Shown: positions 58,263 through 60,000 of the stretch, one piece after another | Layout of the letters: every line of letters starts with the position of its first letter | How positions within the stretch are numbered: position 1 is the stretch's first letter | From: Takakia lepidozioides | Lineage: Eukaryota; Streptophyta; Takakiopsida; Takakiales; Takakiaceae | Direction: 5' to 3' | DNA length: 60,000 bases | Assembly: GCA_030704615.1 (NCBI GenBank) | Contig: CM060734.1 | Coordinates: forward strand, 41,744,042-41,804,041 | Position numbers and translations under genes: made by a program | The notes under the pieces: model-generated | Told to the model about the DNA's origin: nothing | What the model saw: the letters and a program-made list of their open reading frames with translations, nothing else | The model's database searches: none

Positions 58263-60000
58263 ATGGCGCACGCCATGGCGTCTGCCCCATCCTTACACAG
58301 TCAAGTGTCTTTGTGTGCTCATCGGTCAGGCCCGAAGGCGACCGGGTGCTCTGTTGGCATACGTTTCCCTCAGAGTACCATTGGCATGGCGCCATGTATC
58401 TTAATTGTGAAACAATTTGTGCCCTCGAGCAGAAGCACACATCTGTGTAGCCGAAATCGCATCGTAGTTTCATTCCTTAAATCAGCGAGACAGCAACGTT
58501 TGACCAGGGTTGCACATTGGTGTCGGTCGGGAAGGAATCCTGGTGTGAGAAATTTCAGTAAACGAGAGGGGGCAGATGAGGAGAATGCACAGGGAATTCC
58601 CGATGATATATCTATTAGCTCAATGCTCATAGAGATGAAGGGTAAATACGGCGCCTTTGGCGGGGCCACATTGGAGAAATCAAAGTTGGATATGTCTCAG
58701 AGCACAGTCAAGACTTCGCCTCAGGTACTTTCAACGCCAATGTGTGTGTGTGAGAGAGAGAAAATGTACGCAGGAGATGTTGTTTGCAGTAGCCTTGTGG
58801 CCGTAGACCCTGCGCCCAGTTTCGGCAAAACAAGAGGAACAGACACGACCTTTGTGAGGGGCTCACGGACTTACCTTGGTGTAAACAATTGGTTCGGGCT
58901 GTCCAGATTTTCTTTACAAAACTCTTCACGCACTCTGCTGTGTGTGAGTTCCCCAGCACTTGGACCGCAACTGGGCCAGGGCTTTAGGCTCAGCCTCGGA
59001 ACATTGTCCCTGTATTCTTGATGGTCCTGAGAATACCTCGGACATTGTATCAACAAATGGATATTGTCTTGAGGCCACCTGCACATCGGGCACTGACAAT
59101 CTCCCTTTCCTCTCTGTATCTGTTTATTGTTCGAAGGTGGACCCGTCGCCCTGAGATTAAATTTCAGTCTAAGGACCAATGGTAGGCAGGCCCAGAGAGA
59201 TGATTTCATATAAGCTTCTCTGTTTGGTGCATCTCCTCTGTATGGTGGAGCCATAGCAAAATTCAGAAGAATGCCAGACAGAGGTTTTTGGTTTATTTAC
59301 TCCTCATCTGTGGTTTTCCGGCTTCCTGTATTGTGGAGGGTTTGCATTTGTTTGACCACTTTGGGTGGCCAGGACACTTTTGTGCTCAATTGCCAATCTG
59401 GAGAGTGAAATGTACCCTAATGTTTACAAGTTGCGGCTGGACTTGACTCGAATGTACAGTGTGATGCACTGGACTTTAGTTGTTGATTGTGTGGATGGGT
59501 CTGTTTGATGCTTGGTTGCCCTTTGAGTTGAACTATGGACCAGAGTCGGCAGTACTATGAATTTACATAAGAGCATGGGGCAACCAAGCATCAAACAGAC
59601 CCATCCACACAATCAACAAGCTAGCAACAGGCAGACAAAGGGCAGCTGGGTCTACTAAACCAGTCACTAGTATAGAGGCCAAGGTCGATCGAGTGCTGGC
59701 CTGCAGTAAATGACCTCAGCCTTTCAAAACTGTCTACTGTAACATTGGTTCTGTGTGGTTGATTATTCACCTTTGTAGCTGACTTTCAGTTGCACAACTT
59801 CGGATCAAGTATTTACCCAATATAGTTATATTAATCATGTGGCAGCTGGAGGCTGGCGGCGGCGGGGGCAACATAGGCAACAGGAATCACCATGGAGGTG
59901 GGGATGGAGGGGATGACGGAGGCGATGACGATGATTACTTTGGTGACGAGGATGATGGTGATGATGGTGATGATGGGAGTCTGTTTGGTAGGCGCCTAGC
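58263..60000 (+). CDS. RETICULATA-related (DUF3411) plastid protein, 5' part
   Basis: Two exons: 58263-58724 (154 codons, ends ...TSPQ before gtactt) and 59846 to the window end (after gtggcag), joined in phase 0. Exon 1 looks like a chloroplast transit peptide: rich in Ser, Arg and His, almost no acidic residues for 100 aa. Exon 2 opens LEAGGGGGNIG and continues with a Gly/Asp low-complexity stretch, DDGGDDDDYF to DGDDGSLFGRR, the signature that precedes the DUF3411 domain in the RETICULATA/LCD1-related family of chloroplast-envelope proteins affecting mesophyll and leaf development. The conserved domain itself is beyond the edge. The 1.1-kb intron contains a LINE fragment and a perfect inverted repeat. 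Confidence 0.75.
58730..59260 (-). mobile_element. LINE 3'-end fragment C, in an intron
   Basis: The minus frame reads RLKFNLRATGPPSNNKQIQR, GDCQCPMCRW and LIQCPRYSQDHQEY: the CxxC...H...C zinc-finger-like tail that ends plant LINE polyproteins. The recurrent tail (GCAGTAGCCTTGTGGCCGTA) follows at 58785-58810. It is inserted antisense in intron 1 of the RETICULATA-related gene. Confidence 0.75.
59480..59619. repeat. Perfect 42-bp inverted repeat, 56-bp spacer
   Basis: Arm 59480-59521 is the exact reverse complement of 59578-59619 (checked base by base; starts TTGTTGATTGTGTGGATGGG). The transcript would fold into a 42-bp perfect hairpin inside intron 1 of the RETICULATA-related gene. Confidence 0.9.

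Noticed and set aside
1-60000. Genuine tRNA, rRNA or CRISPR loci
   Set aside because: Only SINE-like A/B boxes were seen, no full cloverleaf; no rRNA stretches; regular repeats here are transposon or telomere-like, not CRISPR.

Overview
This is a plant nuclear segment. Every convincing gene is split by GT-AG introns, and the families are plant or general eukaryotic: nicastrin, trichome birefringence-like (TBL), BAHD acyltransferase, RPN10, an SBT2-like subtilase and a RETICULATA-related protein. The transposons are plant types (CACTA, MULE, hAT, Ty3, LINE, tRNA-derived SINE), and decayed PPR repeats of the style expanded in seed-free plants are abundant. I infer a land plant, probably a fern or lycophyte; the species cannot be read from the sequence.

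Layout. 0-3.4 kb: the end of a MULE/FAR1-like transposase gene whose introns are tandem repeats, then a GC-rich block. 3.4-12.7 kb: two genes on the minus strand, nicastrin (6 exons, 695 aa) and a TBL/DUF231 protein (6 exons, 569 aa). 13-30 kb: a transposon zone. It holds a Ty3 scrap, a complete non-autonomous CACTA element (15525-20803, TSD CTT) carrying PPR-gene debris, an AGTGGTT-rich repeat with a 506-bp hAT element nested in it (8-bp TSD), a CACTA transposase remnant, SINE-like units, a second PPR-debris cluster with 371-bp tandem copies, a LINE RNase H remnant, and a degenerate repeat array rich in telomere-like CCCTAAA. 30-39 kb: an intact BAHD gene (3 exons, 471 aa), then a scrambled second BAHD copy and topoisomerase II fragments. 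A single ~3.1-kb inversion explains their order and orientation. 39-41.5 kb: LINE remnants and a DENR/SUI1-type fragment.

41.6-60 kb: gene-dense DNA. RPN10 (+, 10 exons, 416 aa), a subtilase of SBT2 type (-, 10 exons, 851 aa), a multi-pass membrane protein (+, 9 exons, 543 aa) divergent from the subtilase, and the start of a RETICULATA-related (DUF3411) plastid protein (+) that runs off the right edge.

The genes do not form one pathway. Nicastrin (gamma-secretase) and RPN10 (26S proteasome) are housekeeping; TBL and BAHD proteins act in cell-wall or specialised acylation; the subtilase is secreted. All exon joins below were derived by hand from splice sites and reading phase. Each full gene closes in frame, but none is checked against transcripts.
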